NCBI RefSeq assembly: GCF_021390435.2
Contig: NZ_JAJVCN010000003.1
Location: forward strand, 682,001 to 746,000
DNA length: 64,000 bases
DNA from: Kibdelosporangium philippinense
Lineage (GTDB): Bacteria > Actinomycetota > Actinomycetes > Mycobacteriales > Pseudonocardiaceae
Direction: 5' to 3'
The position numbers and the translations under genes were made by a program. Under the pieces are notes generated by a model, which saw nothing but the letters and a program-made list of their open reading frames with translations, had not been told where the DNA came from and searched no databases. Positions 1 to 8,395 of this stretch are shown piece after piece; positions within the stretch are counted from its first letter, which is position 1; each line of letters opens with the position of its first letter.

Positions 1-556
1 TCAGATCGCCCATCGCAGCGGCGAACTCTTCCGGCGCCGCGTCGACGCCCGTGACCAGGATCGCCTGGTCCTGGAACTTCGCCCGATCCTGGTACGGCAC
101 ACCCAGCATCTCGCAGATCGTCACCGCCGGAATCGGCTGCGCGAAGGCCCGTACCAGGTCGACCGGCGGCCCCTCGCGCTGCATCGCGTCAAGGTGCTCA
201 GCCGTGGTCCGCTCGATGCGTTCGGTGAGCTGACGCATCCTGTGCACCGTGAACTGGCCGGTGAGCAGCCGCCGGTAGCGGGTGTGGTCGGGCGCGTCCA
301 GGCCCGAGAAGTCGCCTGGTTCCGCCGCAGGCAGCGGTCCGTCGCCGGCCATCCCGGGCGTCGGCATCGCCAGCAGTTCGTATCGCGCGCTGAACCTTGG
401 ATCGGCGAGCACAGCACGTGCGGCGGCGCGGCTCGTCGCCAGCCAGCCCTCATGCCCGTTCGGATAAACCATACGGGCCAACGCTTCCTGGCCCCGCAGC
501 TCCGCAGGCGGGTCGAACGGCCGGTCGGCCGACCGTGTCAACGGCAATCCCTGCAT
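1..556 (-). CDS. Cytochrome P450, N-terminal half (runs off window)
   Basis: The reverse strand encodes about 185 residues with no stop before the window edge. It starts at an ATG at 556 preceded by GAGGGAGG. The translation has the bacterial class I P450 pattern: a start like MQGLPLTRSADRPFDPP, then FSGLDAPDHTRYRRLL and GQFTVHRM, which match the B'/C-helix region that contacts haem propionates, then PAVTICEMLGVPYQDR, typical of the F-helix approach. The oxygen-binding I-helix and the haem Cys loop lie outside the window, so catalytic competence cannot be judged. P450s of this type are soluble monooxygenases needing ferredoxin partners; the substrate cannot be read here. It is divergent from a GbsR/MarR-like regulator with a palindrome between them, suggesting control by that regulator. 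Confidence 0.88.
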   Translation of the reverse strand, partial: MQGLPLTRSADRPFDPPAELRGQEALARMVYPNGHEGWLATSRAAARAVLADPRFSARYELLAMPTPGMAGDGPLPAAEPGDFSGLDAPDHTRYRRLLTGQFTVHRMRQLTERIERTTAEHLDAMQREGPPVDLVRAFAQPIPAVTICEMLGVPYQDRAKFQDQAILVTGVDAAPEEFAAAMGDL

Positions 557-652
557 CTGTCCTCCCTCAGTTGCGTTCACTCGACGGTAAACTCGTTCAA
601 ACGCTCTGAGGGGCCCGTAAAGCCGATCCTTGCAGTGGTTCTGACGATGAAT

Positions 653-666
653 GCAACGATCGTTGC
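653..666. promoter_or_regulatory. Perfect 14-bp palindrome, candidate operator
   Basis: GCAACGATCGTTGC is a perfect inverted repeat 17 bp upstream of the regulator start at 683, in the intergenic region shared with the divergent P450. The position suits autorepression and P450 control by a dimeric winged-helix regulator. That it is bound is inference. Confidence 0.5.
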
Positions 667-682
667 GTTGAAGGAGGAGCGC

Positions 683-1345
683 ATGCCTCGGCTGACGCTC
701 GAAGACCGCCGGTTCATCGCCGACGGGATGGCCGACGGCCTCGGGTACGCCGAGATCGCGCGGCGGCTCAACCGTCCGACGTCCACGATCAGCCGCGAGG
801 TCGCCCGCAACATCGGCAGCCATGGCTACCAACCGGACCAGGCCGAGGATCGAACGCGGCAGCGCGGCCGCAGGCCAAAGCAGCACAAGCAGGTCGCGCG
901 AGAAAGAACTGAGCACCAATTCGAAGGCAAGCTCGTGGCGGTCCTGATCGAGAAGGGCTTCCCACGGATGCCTGCCCGCGCGCTGGCGTGCCTGTACGTC
1001 GCCGAGAGCGACAGCCTGACCGCGGCGGAACTCGTGCGGCGCCTCAAAGTCAGCCCGGCATCCGTCTCGGCCGCGGTCCAGTATCTCTCGGGTATCGGCA
1101 TGATCAGGCGTGAACACGATGGGCGCCGTGACCGCTACGTTGCGGACAACGACGCCTGGTTCCGTTCGATGATGGCGAGCGCGCAGACCATGGTGAGCTG
1201 GGGGCAGGTCGCCAGCGAGGGCGCGATCCTGTTCGGCGATACATCCGCGGGCGCCCGGATGGCGACGATGGCGAAGTTCATCGATCACGTCACCGAGGAC
1301 ATGCTCGCCGCCTTCGACCGCTGGCGCCACCTCCTCTACTCGTGA
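683..1345 (+). CDS. GbsR/MarR-like winged-helix transcriptional regulator with extra N-terminal HTH
   Basis: 220 residues. The start is the ATG at 683, chosen because AAGGAGGAGC lies directly upstream; the open frame extends to 194 but overlaps the P450 gene. Residues 1-50 (MPRLTLEDRRFIADGMADGL, then YAEIARRLNRPTSTISREV) resemble the HTH_38/IS30-type helix-turn-helix. After a basic linker (about 55-75), residues 90-180 form a MarR-like winged helix (LTAAELVRRLKVSPASVSAA followed by GMIRREHDGRRDRY). The C-terminus is probably a dimerisation helix. This fusion is common in actinobacterial regulators next to oxidoreductases. The likely target is the divergent P450 through the palindrome at 653-666. 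The TGA stop lies inside a copy of the 44-bp palindromic repeat. Confidence 0.8.
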   Translation: MPRLTLEDRRFIADGMADGLGYAEIARRLNRPTSTISREVARNIGSHGYQPDQAEDRTRQRGRRPKQHKQVARERTEHQFEGKLVAVLIEKGFPRMPARALACLYVAESDSLTAAELVRRLKVSPASVSAAVQYLSGIGMIRREHDGRRDRYVADNDAWFRSMMASAQTMVSWGQVASEGAILFGDTSAGARMATMAKFIDHVTEDMLAAFDRWRHLLYS

Positions 1346-1383
1346 GTGGTTATCAGGGTTAGAACACGCCTAACCACTCACGA
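1340..1383 (+). repeat. 44-bp intergenic palindromic repeat, copy 1
   Basis: TCGTGAGTGGTTA at the left and TAACCACTCACGA at the right form a 13-bp stem around a core containing GGTTAGAACACG. The stop codon of the upstream regulator gene (TGA, 1343-1345) is part of the repeat. Other intact copies are at 27003 and 44764, split copies at 34492/35853 and 39609/41212, and diverged copies near 48628 and 48699. Confidence 0.9.
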
Positions 1384-1448
1384 GGGGTTTGTCCGCTATG
1401 CCCCTCGCTCGTCATGCGGACTGCGCCAGTCGTGGTTATGTTGACGCA

Positions 1449-3146
1449 ATGCTGTTGGCTGACGCGAACTTCCGCCTGGACGCGCAGGCCGTCGACTACG
1501 TCATTCTCGCCTTCTACTTCGTGATCGTGTTGGGCATCGGCCTGATCGCCCGCCGCTCGATCTCGAGCAGCCTGGACTTCTTCCTGTCCGGGCGCTCACT
1601 GCCCGCTTGGGTGACCGGACTCGCGTTCGTGTCGGCCAACCTCGGCGCGGTCGAAGTGTTCGGGATGACCGCGAATGGCGCGCAGTTCGGCATCCCGACC
1701 GTCCACTATTACTGGATCGGCGCGATCCCGGCGATGGTGTTCCTCGGCATCGTGATGATGCCGTTCTACTATGGATCGAAGGTCCGCAGTGTGCCGGAGT
1801 ACCTCAACCGGCGCTTCGGCCCGGCGTCGCACCTGGTCAACGGGATCAGCTTCGCCACGGCGCAGGTGCTGATCTCCGGGATCAACCTGTTCGCGCTCGG
1901 CTCAGTGGTGAACGTGTTGCTCGGCTGGCCGTTGTGGGTCTCGATCGTGATCTCCGCGGCGATCGTGCTGACGTACACCGCGATCGGTGGTCTTTCCGCG
2001 GCCATCTACAACGAGGTGCTGCAGTTCTTCGTGATCATCGCGATGCTGATCCCGTTGACCGTGGTCGGTTTGCACCGCGTCGGCGGCTGGGACGGGCTCG
2101 TCGGGAGGATCACCGACAAGAGCAACGAGCTCAGTTCGTGGCCTGGCACCAACATCACCGGCATCGGCGACGCGACCCTGTCGGTGATCGGCATCGTGTT
2201 CGGTCTCGGTTTCGTCCTGTCCTTTGGATACTGGACGACGAACTTCGCCGAGGTCCAACGTGGACTGTCCGCGAAGAGCATGTCCGCGGCCAAACGCACG
2301 CCACTGATCGGCGCGTACCCGAAAGCGTTGCTGCCGTTGGTGATCGTGATCCCCGGCATGCTCGCCGCGGTTCTGTCCCCCGAACTCATGGCGGCGAAGG
2401 CTGCGCTGGCCGCGAATCCAAACGCGACAACGGACGTGCAGTTCAACGACGCGATCAAGCTGTTGATCCGGGACGTGCTGCCGAACGGAATGCTTGGTGT
2501 GGCGATCACGGGACTCGCAGCGTCCTTTATGGCCGGTATGGCCGCGAACATCAGCGCGTTCAACACCGTGTTCACGTACGACATCTGGCAGACCTACATC
2601 AAGAAGGACCGGCCGGACGGGTACTACCTGAAGGTCGGCCGGGTGATCACGGTCGTCGGTGTGCTCGCCGCGATCGGCACCGCGTTCATCGCGGCTGGTT
2701 ACGAGAACATCATGACGTACCTGCAGACGTTGTTCTCGTTCTTCAACGCGCCACTGTTCGCCACGTTCATCCTTGGCTTGTTCTGGAAACGGATGACCCC
2801 GGCGGCTGGCTGGTCCGGTCTGGTCGCCGGAACCCTGTCCGCGATCGCCGTGTTCATCATGGCCAACGCGGGCGTGACGTGGTTCGGCGAACCGTCGAGC
2901 CAGGGGCCGAGCTTCGTCGGCGCCGGTGTCGCGTTCGTGGTCGACATTCTGGTCAGTGTGCTCGTTTCGCTGCGGACGCGGCCGAAACCCGACTCCGAGC
3001 TGACCGGTTTGGTGTGGTCGCTGACGCCGCGGGAGAGCCGCAAACATTCCGAGGACGGCGAAGACGGCGGCTGGTACCGCAAACCGGCCGTGCTCGCGGG
3101 CGGTGTGCTCGTGTTGACCTTGGTACTGAACATCATCTTCTGGTGA
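1449..3146 (+). CDS. Sodium:solute symporter family transporter
   Basis: 565 residues from the ATG at 1449, predicted to be an integral membrane protein with about 13 hydrophobic segments. Features of the SSS family: an N-terminal segment VDYVILAFYFVIVLGIGLI, then SLDFFLSGRSLPAW (the usual RS..S..DFFLAGR start of TM2), GFVLSFGYWTTNFAEVQRG, and ITGLAASFMAGMAANISAFN, resembling the TM8/Na+-site region. The last 60 residues form a charged cytoplasmic loop and a final helix. Upstream in-frame ATG (1398) and TTG (1389) starts exist, with GAGGGG from the repeat ahead of them; I prefer 1449 because the family core begins there, but no start has a clear RBS. The substrate could be a sugar, an amino acid or a carboxylate. 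A 74-residue membrane protein follows 12 bp downstream. Confidence 0.85.
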   Translation: MLLADANFRLDAQAVDYVILAFYFVIVLGIGLIARRSISSSLDFFLSGRSLPAWVTGLAFVSANLGAVEVFGMTANGAQFGIPTVHYYWIGAIPAMVFLGIVMMPFYYGSKVRSVPEYLNRRFGPASHLVNGISFATAQVLISGINLFALGSVVNVLLGWPLWVSIVISAAIVLTYTAIGGLSAAIYNEVLQFFVIIAMLIPLTVVGLHRVGGWDGLVGRITDKSNELSSWPGTNITGIGDATLSVIGIVFGLGFVLSFGYWTTNFAEVQRGLSAKSMSAAKRTPLIGAYPKALLPLVIVIPGMLAAVLSPELMAAKAALAANPNATTDVQFNDAIKLLIRDVLPNGMLGVAITGLAASFMAGMAANISAFNTVFTYDIWQTYIKKDRPDGYYLKVGRVITVVGVLAAIGTAFIAAGYENIMTYLQTLFSFFNAPLFATFILGLFWKRMTPAAGWSGLVAGTLSAIAVFIMANAGVTWFGEPSSQGPSFVGAGVAFVVDILVSVLVSLRTRPKPDSELTGLVWSLTPRESRKHSEDGEDGGWYRKPAVLAGGVLVLTLVLNIIFW

Positions 3147-3158
3147 GGAGGCTGCGCC

Positions 3159-3383
3159 ATGGCACGGCTGTTCGACCTGCGCTGGATCATCGCCCTGCTG
3201 TTCGGGGTGTACGGCGTGGTCCTGCTGGTCCTCGGGATCGGCTTCGAGACCGACGAGGACCGGATCAAGACCGGCGGGTTCAACGTCAACCTGTGGGTGG
3301 GCATCGGAATGCTGGTGTTCACCGCCTTGATGGCCACGTGGGCGCTTGTCCGCCCGGTGCAGGTACCTGAGGAGTCGAAATGA
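3159..3383 (+). CDS. Small two-helix membrane protein
   Basis: 74 residues starting at an ATG preceded by GAGGAGG, 12 bp after the symporter stop. Two hydrophobic stretches (about residues 7-29, IIALLFGVYGVVLLVLGIG, and about 46-66, WVGIGMLVFTALMATWALV) flank a short polar loop containing DEDRIKTGGFNVN. Such a protein often follows SSS symporters in actinomycetes, so it is probably translated with the transporter and may be an accessory subunit. I do not know an assigned function. Confidence 0.75.
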   Translation: MARLFDLRWIIALLFGVYGVVLLVLGIGFETDEDRIKTGGFNVNLWVGIGMLVFTALMATWALVRPVQVPEESK

Positions 3384-3405
3384 GGTGTTCCGTGCACGGG
3401 ACGCG

Positions 3406-4383
3406 ATGCAGGTCGCTACCGTGCACGGTGTGTTCCGAAGTGCTCGTGTCCTGCCGGCCGCTGCCGTTGTGCTGACCTTCGCCGCCTGCGCGACCCCGGT
3501 TGACCTGGGCAAAACCGTCACCAACAAGACGACGGTGAAAGCGGCGGGCTCGTTCAACGACGACGGGCTGCGCATGATCGACCCGTGCGGGCTGTTGGCC
3601 GACGACCTGGTCAGCGGCATCGGCAAGAAGAAGACGTCCGGCGTGCCGGACCGGCGCGGTTACTCGGAGTGCACGTACACCGTCAGCGACCCGGAGTCCG
3701 GTAAGGACATTCGGATGATCGTGAAGGTCGGTTCGAACCTGATCTCCGCGCCGAAGCAGGTGGCCAAGACCGTCGGCGGGCTTGGCGTGTTCGAGAGCCG
3801 GTCGAGCACGAGCTGCTCGATGACCGCCATCACCAGCCGCGACCCGGACCACGGCCTGGTCGCGACGGCCTACTGGGATGGCGGCGACCCGTGTGCCGCG
3901 GCGAACAAGCTGATCGAGACCTCGGTCAAAGCGGTGATCGACGGCAAGGCGAAGTACGAGGACACGCCGGGCAGTCTAGTGAAACTGGACCCCTGCGCGG
4001 CGATCGACGACAAGACAGCGGGCGATGTCCTCGGCGCGACGGTGAAGAAGGATCCCGACGACATCCGCAGCTGCGAGTTCTCGGCGCGCGGCGCGTCCAT
4101 CCGTGTCAAGTACACGATCGACTACGACCCAGCGACCACGGCCAAGCAGTACAACCCGACCGTCGTCGAGCTCAGCGACAAGGCGAAGGCCGCGCAGAAG
4201 TACAAGACGAGCATTTCGCCGAACCGGTGCCAGATCGACTGGCTGCACCGGAGCCTTACCGGCAACCGCAGCGAGAACGTCAACGTGTCCTTCGAACGCA
4301 CGCCGCCGGATTCTTCGCAGGATCCGTGCGTCAAGGGCGAGACCGCGGCCAAGGCGGTAGCCGCCAAACTGGCGAAGTCTTGA
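3406..4383 (+). CDS. DUF3558-type secreted lipoprotein
   Basis: 325 residues from the ATG at 3406. A signal peptide (about residues 1-28) ends in VLTFAAC, a slightly off-consensus lipobox; the Cys would be lipidated and the protein held on the outer face of the membrane. The mature region contains two DPC-type units (MIDPCGLLADDLVSG and VKLDPCAAIDDKTAGDVLGA), the hallmark of the DUF3558 fold, each with paired cysteines. The role of this family is unknown; many members are cell-envelope lipoproteins of Pseudonocardiaceae and mycobacteria. A GTG at 3421 is an alternative start. A related lipoprotein lies at 6741, on the other side of dhaKLM. Confidence 0.75.
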   Translation: MQVATVHGVFRSARVLPAAAVVLTFAACATPVDLGKTVTNKTTVKAAGSFNDDGLRMIDPCGLLADDLVSGIGKKKTSGVPDRRGYSECTYTVSDPESGKDIRMIVKVGSNLISAPKQVAKTVGGLGVFESRSSTSCSMTAITSRDPDHGLVATAYWDGGDPCAAANKLIETSVKAVIDGKAKYEDTPGSLVKLDPCAAIDDKTAGDVLGATVKKDPDDIRSCEFSARGASIRVKYTIDYDPATTAKQYNPTVVELSDKAKAAQKYKTSISPNRCQIDWLHRSLTGNRSENVNVSFERTPPDSSQDPCVKGETAAKAVAAKLAKS

Positions 4384-4460
4384 TCTTTCGCCTTTCGCGC
4401 TGGCGTGGCATCGGGTAGGAAGGCGGAAGCCCAGCCCACCAGCGTCGGGAGGCCGCGGAT

Positions 4461-5462
4461 ATGAAGAAGATCATCAACGATCCGTCGACGGTCGTCGAGG
4501 AATCACTGCGCGGTGTGGCCCTTGCCCACGGCGACATCCTGAAAGTCCGGACCGATCCGGCCGTGGTGTACCGGGCGGACGCGCCGGTCACGGGCAAGGT
4601 CGCGATCATCTCCGGCGGCGGCTCCGGGCACGAGCCGATGCACGGCGGGTTCGTCGGTCTGGGCATGCTCGACGCCGCCTGCCCCGGCGCGGTGTTCACC
4701 TCACCGACACCCGATCAGGTACAGGCCGCGGTCGAGCACGTGAACGGCGGCGCGGGTGTGCTGCTGATCGTCAAGAACTACACCGGTGACGTGCTGAACT
4801 TCGAGACCGCGGCTGAGTTCGCCGCGGCCGAGGGCCTTGAGGTGCGGACCGTCGTGATCGACGACGACGTGGCGGTCAAGGACTCGCTGTACACCGCCGG
4901 GCGGCGTGGTGTTGGCGGGACGACGCTGCTGGAGAAGATCGTCGGCAGTGCCGCCGAGGGCGGATACAGCCTTGACGAAGTCGAAGCGTTGGCTCGCCGG
5001 GTGATCGGCTCGGTGCGCTCGATGGGTGTCGCGCTGACCGCGTGCACGGTGCCGCACGTCGGCGAGCCCAGTTTCGTGCTTGCCGACGACGAGATCGAGA
5101 TCGGCATCGGGATCCACGGCGAGCCAGGCAGGCGCCGAGTCCCGCATCAGCCCGCGGACCAGCTCGTGCGGACCTTGCTGGAGCCGATCCTCGACGACCT
5201 GCCGTTCTCGTCTGGCGACCGGGTGTTGCTGTTCACCAACAGTATGGGCGGGACACCACTGGTCGAGTTGTATCTCGCGCATGGCATTGCCGAGCGCTTG
5301 CTTGCCGAGCGCGGGATCACGGTCGAGCGCAGACTGGTCGGGCCGTACGTGACCAGCTTGGAAATGCAGGGAATGAGCCTTTCGGTGTTGAAAGTGGACG
5401 ATGAGATGCTGCGCTGGTGGGACGCGCCGGTGCGGACCGCCGCGTTGCGGTGGGGTGCCTGA
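4461..5462 (+). CDS. dhaK: Dihydroxyacetone kinase subunit DhaK
   Basis: 333 residues, the usual DhaK length, starting at an ATG with GGGAGG upstream. DhaK binds dihydroxyacetone covalently through a histidine and receives phosphate from the DhaL-bound nucleotide, giving dihydroxyacetone phosphate for glycolysis. Seen here: the substrate loop [16 protein letters not shown] (residues 51-66), [15 protein letters not shown] (about 110-124), and [12 protein letters not shown] with the expected substrate-binding His at residue 219. It is first of three tightly packed genes, dhaK-dhaL-dhaM. The PTS-type DhaM shows that phosphate comes from PEP via EI/HPr rather than ATP. Upstream is a lipoprotein gene on the same strand; no specific regulator gene is adjacent. 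Confidence 0.96.
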   Translation: MKKIINDPSTVVEESLRGVALAHGDILKVRTDPAVVYRADAPVTGKVAIISGGGSGHEPMHGGFVGLGMLDAACPGAVFTSPTPDQVQAAVEHVNGGAGVLLIVKNYTGDVLNFETAAEFAAAEGLEVRTVVIDDDVAVKDSLYTAGRRGVGGTTLLEKIVGSAAEGGYSLDEVEALARRVIGSVRSMGVALTACTVPHVGEPSFVLADDEIEIGIGIHGEPGRRRVPHQPADQLVRTLLEPILDDLPFSSGDRVLLFTNSMGGTPLVELYLAHGIAERLLAERGITVERRLVGPYVTSLEMQGMSLSVLKVDDEMLRWWDAPVRTAALRWGA

Positions 5463-6080
5463 ATGACGTGCGACGCAGCAGGTGTGATCGCGGCCATGCG
5501 TTCGGTCGCCCAGGTGGTCGACGCGCATCGGGACGAACTGGTCACTTTGGACCGTGAGATCGGTGACGGCGATCACGGCGAGAACCTCAAGCGCGGCTTC
5601 ACTGCCGTGTTGTCCAGACTGGACACTGCGGGCGACACGCCCGGTGCGGTGCTCAAAACAGTCGCGAGCACACTGATTTCGACCGTCGGCGGTGCCGCGG
5701 GCCCGTTGTATGGAACGGCGTTCATCCGGGCGGCGGCGAAACTCGGTGCTGCGGAGACGTTGACGCCAGAGTCCGTTGTGGATGCCCTGCAAGCGGCCCT
5801 TGAAGGCGTTGTGGCGCGCGGGAAAGCCGAACTCGGTGACAAGACCATGGTGGACGCTCTGACACCGGCGGTCGCCGCCGCAAGGGAAACTTCTGGGTCC
5901 ATCGCGGACGTGCTCGCGGCCGCAGCGGATGCGGCCGACAAGGGCGCGCAGGACACCGTGCCTTTGGTCGCCCGTAAGGGACGTGCTTCGTACCTTGGCG
6001 AACGCAGCGCCGGGCATATGGATCCTGGCGCGCGGTCAACAGCGTTGCTGCTGCGGGCTTTCGCGGACGCGGCGTCGTGA
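5463..6080 (+). CDS. dhaL: Dihydroxyacetone kinase subunit DhaL
   Basis: 205 residues, starting at the ATG directly after the dhaK stop. DhaL carries a tightly bound ADP/ATP with Mg2+ and shuttles phosphate from DhaM to dihydroxyacetone on DhaK. The metal- and nucleotide-binding motif IGDGDHGENLKRGF is at residues 33-46, with three Asp/His ligands visible. GGAAGPLYGTAF (about 78-89) matches the phosphate loop, and the C-terminal GRASYLGERSAGHMDPGA is the conserved lid and end of the barrel. It overlaps dhaM by 4 bp, so translation is probably coupled. Confidence 0.96.
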   Translation: MTCDAAGVIAAMRSVAQVVDAHRDELVTLDREIGDGDHGENLKRGFTAVLSRLDTAGDTPGAVLKTVASTLISTVGGAAGPLYGTAFIRAAAKLGAAETLTPESVVDALQAALEGVVARGKAELGDKTMVDALTPAVAAARETSGSIADVLAAAADAADKGAQDTVPLVARKGRASYLGERSAGHMDPGARSTALLLRAFADAAS

Positions 6081-6730
6081 TCGGGCTCGTCCTGGTCTCG
6101 CACAGCGCGAAAATGGCCGAGGGATTGGCCGAACTCGCGGCCCAAATGGCGCCGGACGTCCGAATTCTGCCCGCTGGCGGACTGCCGGACGGCACTTTGG
6201 GCACGGATTTCGACGCCGTGTCCGCGGCTTTGGACCGTGCCGAGTCCGGCGACGGCGTCGTGCTGCTCTACGACCTAGGCAGCGCCAAGATGACCGCTGA
6301 CCTGGCCGTTGAGATGCTCGGAGATCCTTCTCGCGCAGCCGTTGTCGACGCGCCCTTTGTGGAAGGTGCTGTGGCGGCAGCGGTTGCGGCGCAAGGCGGC
6401 GGCGATCTCGATGATGTGATGACCGCCGCAGTCTCCGCCGGTGCGCCGGACGAGGTTGTTGATGCCGGAACCGGTACCGAATTCCTATTGACCAACAAGG
6501 TCGGCCTGCACGCGCGACCGGCGGGACTTCTTGCCCGAACTGTTGCCGAACTTGACGCGCAAGTCACCGTACGATTCGGCGAGAAGCAAGCGAACGCGGC
6601 GAGTGTGCTCGCACTGATGAGTCTGGGCGCGCAGGGCGGCGACACGGTGGTGGTGTCGGCGACCGGTCCAGATGCCGCGGAAGCCTTGCGCCGGGTCGGC
6701 GAACTGGTGGCCCGCGGTTTCGACGAGTGA
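6077..6730 (+). CDS. dhaM: PTS-dependent dihydroxyacetone kinase phosphotransferase subunit DhaM (EIIA-HPr fusion)
   Basis: 217 residues from a GTG overlapping the dhaL stop. The first 130 residues are a mannose-type EIIA domain with the phosphorylatable His9 in VLVSHSAKMAEG; the last 85 are an HPr domain with His145 in NKVGLHARPAG. The EI-like third domain found in E. coli DhaM is absent, which is the common short form. It accepts phosphate from the general PTS and rephosphorylates DhaL-ADP. Its presence implies that a PTS EI exists elsewhere in the genome. Confidence 0.94.
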   Translation: MIGLVLVSHSAKMAEGLAELAAQMAPDVRILPAGGLPDGTLGTDFDAVSAALDRAESGDGVVLLYDLGSAKMTADLAVEMLGDPSRAAVVDAPFVEGAVAAAVAAQGGGDLDDVMTAAVSAGAPDEVVDAGTGTEFLLTNKVGLHARPAGLLARTVAELDAQVTVRFGEKQANAASVLALMSLGAQGGDTVVVSATGPDAAEALRRVGELVARGFDE

Positions 6731-6740
6731 AGGACGGCGG

Positions 6741-7679
6741 ATGCGGTGGTCACGGTGGGCTGTGCTCATCGCGGGGTTTGTGGTGGCAGGGTGTACAAGT
6801 CCGGTCGGTGGTGCGGCGTTGCCCGACCCTGGGTACACGCCACCGAGACGCAGCGAATCGACCGCGCAGGACCTGATCGGCAACGCGAACGCCCTTGATC
6901 CATGCAGCCTTCTGGACCCGTCGGCGCTGGAACAGTTCGGCGCCGCGCAGAAACCCGAGCAGGAGGCGTACGACTACTGCTGGCTGAAGCTGCCGGTCGG
7001 TAGCACCACAGTGGCCGTCCGTTTTGGACTGATGGAGCGGATGCGCGGAGAGTTACAGGCAACGGAAGTCGAACCGGTCGCCACTTTGCGAGTGTTCGAA
7101 GAGAACCCTGTCAAGGACCGTTGCGCGCGATACATCATGTTCAGCGACGGCGTGACCATGGCTGTGTCGGCCGACACTTTCGACACCCCAGCGGCCACAG
7201 TGCCCGAGCTGTGCTCGATCGCGGAGAAAGCAACGACCACGATCGCCGAGAACGTGGCGGCGAAGCGGATGAAACACCTGGACTACCCGGCGGATTCATT
7301 GGCACGGGTCGACGCGTGCCGCGCGGTGGCGGTGTCGCTGGCTCAGGTTCCTGGCCTGCCTGCCGGTGAGGTGATTAGTTATCCAGGGCGTCACCAATGC
7401 CGGTGGGGAATGGCGATGGCGCCGTCGTTGACGGTGCGGTTCGTGCTCGACGAACCATCAACCGCGCCGGAAGTGAAAACGGAGTCCATCGCAGGCAAGC
7501 AGACAGGTATATACAGCTCCGAAATCAACGGCCGGACAATCTGTGTCGCCGAGGTGAAGCACGGAAGCAGCCGTGAATTGGCCCAAGTGATCGTCCGCCT
7601 GCCACCGAACAACGCTGAACCAGCGTGTGCGGCGGCCCGCGTGGTGGCGACCGAGGCGTGGAGCAAGCTGCCTGCTTGA
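6741..7679 (+). CDS. DUF3558-like secreted lipoprotein
   Basis: 312 residues from the ATG at 6741 with GAAGGACGG upstream, 10 bp after dhaM. The signal peptide MRWSRWAVLIAGFVVAGC ends in a good lipobox (VAGC, Cys18). The mature part begins TSPVGG and contains two DPC/DAC units (NALDPCSLLDPSALEQFG and LARVDACRAVAVSLAQV) typical of DUF3558 proteins, with further cysteines likely to form disulfides. It is probably an extracytoplasmic lipoprotein of unknown function, distantly similar in layout to the one at 3406. Proximity to dhaM may mean co-transcription, but no functional link to dihydroxyacetone is evident. Confidence 0.75.
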   Translation: MRWSRWAVLIAGFVVAGCTSPVGGAALPDPGYTPPRRSESTAQDLIGNANALDPCSLLDPSALEQFGAAQKPEQEAYDYCWLKLPVGSTTVAVRFGLMERMRGELQATEVEPVATLRVFEENPVKDRCARYIMFSDGVTMAVSADTFDTPAATVPELCSIAEKATTTIAENVAAKRMKHLDYPADSLARVDACRAVAVSLAQVPGLPAGEVISYPGRHQCRWGMAMAPSLTVRFVLDEPSTAPEVKTESIAGKQTGIYSSEINGRTICVAEVKHGSSRELAQVIVRLPPNNAEPACAAARVVATEAWSKLPA

Positions 7680-7732
7680 TAACGGCCTCGCGGTGGGGCC
7701 CGATGTAGCGGGCGACGCCTCTGGAGGCCGCC

Positions 7733-8395
7733 ATGACCATCGCCTGGCCGACCGTGGATCCCGACTTACCGCCGCCACCCCGCCGGCGCCGGTGGATATG
7801 GCCTGCCGCGGCCGGTGGCGTGGTGCTCATCGCGGTCGCTGTTGTCGCGTTGGTCCTGCCGTCTCGCTCGCCTCAGGTGAGCGCTCCTGTTGCTGTTACC
7901 GCTCCCAGCACGACTACCTCTGTGGTCACGTCAACACCGCCTGCACCGGACGCCTTTGCAGGCAACGGAAACACGGTCCTGGAACTCAAACGCTCGGGCG
8001 TGCTCACGTTCGAATGTCCACAGTGCACGGGCAATGTCGTGGTCGAATCAGGCGGAGTTGTTTTGTTGAAGGTCATCGGGGCGTACACCGGCAAGCGGTG
8101 GTTAGGTACGGCAGGTCGGGTCAACGTGAAAGCCAAGGGGACGTGGAAACTGTCCGTGACCGATCCGGAAACAGTGTCTGGTGAGGTGAGCGGCAGTGGC
8201 GACGCGGTGCTGATGCTGACCGAGACCTTCAAGTCCGCCAAGGTCACCAACAAAGGCAAAGGCGCGTTCGTGCTTATGGGTGACAAGTCGACAGTGATCC
8301 GCCGGACCGGCAACTACCAGGGCACTGTGCGGCTGACCGGACCCGTGCTTGTCCAGATCCAGTCGGCCGGAACGTGGACTATCACTCCTCAGTGA
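7733..8395 (+). CDS. Membrane-anchored hypothetical protein
   Basis: 220 residues. A proline/arginine-rich cytoplasmic start (residues 1-20) is followed by one transmembrane helix (about 23-45, WPAAAGGVVLIAVAVVALVL), a Thr/Pro/Ser linker, and an extracellular beta-rich domain of about 130 residues with repeated hydrophobic/polar alternation (TVLELKRSGVLTFECPQC, then GNVVVESGGVVLLKVIGAYT). I do not recognise the domain. The 3' end overlaps the convergent hydrolase gene by 14 bp. Confidence 0.65.
   Translation: MTIAWPTVDPDLPPPPRRRRWIWPAAAGGVVLIAVAVVALVLPSRSPQVSAPVAVTAPSTTTSVVTSTPPAPDAFAGNGNTVLELKRSGVLTFECPQCTGNVVVESGGVVLLKVIGAYTGKRWLGTAGRVNVKAKGTWKLSVTDPETVSGEVSGSGDAVLMLTETFKSAKVTNKGKGAFVLMGDKSTVIRRTGNYQGTVRLTGPVLVQIQSAGTWTITPQ

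Noticed and set aside
1902-3626. 574-codon frame on the - strand
   Set aside because: Antisense to the symporter gene; rich in Arg/His/Asp, no family.
4701-6017. 438-codon frame on the - strand
   Set aside because: Antisense to dhaK/dhaL, which are certain.
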